From Streptosporangiaceae bacterium (GTDB taxonomy: Bacteria; Actinomycetota; Actinomycetes; Streptosporangiales; Streptosporangiaceae), in NCBI GenBank assembly GCA_030045215.1, contig JASIBJ010000681.1, positions 1 to 5,910 of the forward strand: DNA of 5,910 nt, read 5' to 3'. Of this stretch, positions 5,562 through 5,910 are shown one piece after another. Positions within the stretch are counted from its first letter, which is position 1, and every line of letters starts with the position of its first letter. A program made the position numbers and the translations under genes. The notes under the pieces were generated by a model. The model ran no database searches. It was not told where the DNA came from and saw nothing but the letters and a program-made list of their open reading frames with translations.

Positions 5562-5910
5562 ATGGGCGAGCGGCGCGTCGACGCTAGTCGCGATGACAAC
5601 GGAGCAGGGCCTGTGGCGGGCAAGGCCCGATCGCGTGGCCCGAGCCGGCGGGCGCTGCTGGGAGCCTCGCTCGCGGCCGGCGCCATGGCAGGCAGCGGTG
5701 CGTGGCAGTCGGCCGCCGCCCAAGGCGGAATCAGGGGCACGGTTCGCGCAATGCGCGGCGCGGCCGGGCAGGGCAGTGCGAGCGCGCCTGTTCTCCGCGC
5801 ACCCGGCTCCTTGCCGTATCCAGAGCTTGCGGCGGGGACGGACACCATTCCCGAGATCCAGCACATCGTCGTGCTGATGATGGAAAACCACTCCTACGAC
5901 AATCACCTCG
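5562..5910 (+). CDS. Tat-exported phosphoesterase / phospholipase C-like protein, N-terminal 116 residues
   Basis: The gene runs off the right edge. The ATG at 5562 is preceded by GGAGGGG at good spacing. Residues 1-27 are a charged n-region. S28-R29-R30-A-L-L-G starts a twin-arginine signal whose hydrophobic stretch runs to about 47, with likely cleavage near the AAA at 51-53. So the protein is exported folded by the Tat pathway, to the cell surface or medium. After a spacer, IPEIQHIVVLMMENHSYDNHL (96-116, shown in part) matches the start of the phosphoesterase family (phospholipase C and acid phosphatase AcpA type, alkaline phosphatase superfamily). E108 and N109 correspond to the metal-binding Glu-Asn of that family. 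The nucleophile and remaining metal ligands lie outside the window. The substrate, phospholipid or other phosphoester, cannot be told from this part. The family call is confident. Confidence 0.9.
   Translation, partial: MGERRVDASRDDNGAGPVAGKARSRGPSRRALLGASLAAGAMAGSGAWQSAAAQGGIRGTVRAMRGAAGQGSASAPVLRAPGSLPYPELAAGTDTIPEIQHIVVLMMENHSYDNHL

Noticed and set aside
4727..5866. Leftward 379-aa open frame, and an overlapping 322-aa frame at 4938-5906
   Set aside because: Both are antisense to the CPxCG protein and the Tat phosphoesterase, are very rich in Pro, Ala and Arg, and show no recognisable domain.
1..5910. CRISPR array or Cas7-11 effector to go with the TPR-CHAT protein
   Set aside because: No regularly spaced direct repeats and no Cas-like coding sequence were seen in the window.

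Overview
The window is about 70% G+C, with GTG as well as ATG starts, purine-rich Shine-Dalgarno sites and a codon bias toward G/C in third positions. It reads as a chromosomal segment from a high-GC actinomycete (Streptomyces or a relative such as Streptosporangiales). No genus can be fixed from what is visible. There is no tRNA, rRNA, transposase, integrase or CRISPR array.

The left two thirds (1-4471) hold a compact four-gene neighbourhood. A leftward gene, cut by the window edge, looks like the N-terminal part of an actinobacterial S8 (subtilisin-type) peptidase. It is divergent from a large rightward gene encoding an 878-residue TPR-CHAT protein, with a caspase-like His/Cys pair at H751/C791. 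The two are separated by a 306-bp intergenic region whose core (601-720) is only 34% G+C and carries repeated AAAGTA/TACTTT half-sites. Converging on the CHAT gene, with only 14 bp between stop codons, is a leftward pair: an ECF-type sigma factor (201 aa) and, coupled to its end, a 147-aa protein with a C-terminal beta-sandwich-like region. A putative peptidase, a CHAT protease, a sigma factor and a small sigma-linked protein suggest a sensing or conflict system in which proteolysis controls transcription. The layout recalls the TPR-CHAT/Csx30/sigma accessory module of type III-E CRISPR (Craspase), but no CRISPR component is visible here. That functional link is inference.

The right third (4472-5910) appears unrelated. 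It opens with a structured leader (about 4605-4743) that looks like a cobalamin riboswitch: a GAGTCAGG box, a GCGGC/GCCGC stem followed by CACTG, and a 10-bp closing stem. Next comes a 153-aa protein of unknown function with a hydrophobic N-terminus and a CPQCG putative metal-binding site. After a 277-bp hairpin-rich gap the window ends inside a Tat-exported phosphoesterase/phospholipase C-like protein of the alkaline phosphatase superfamily.
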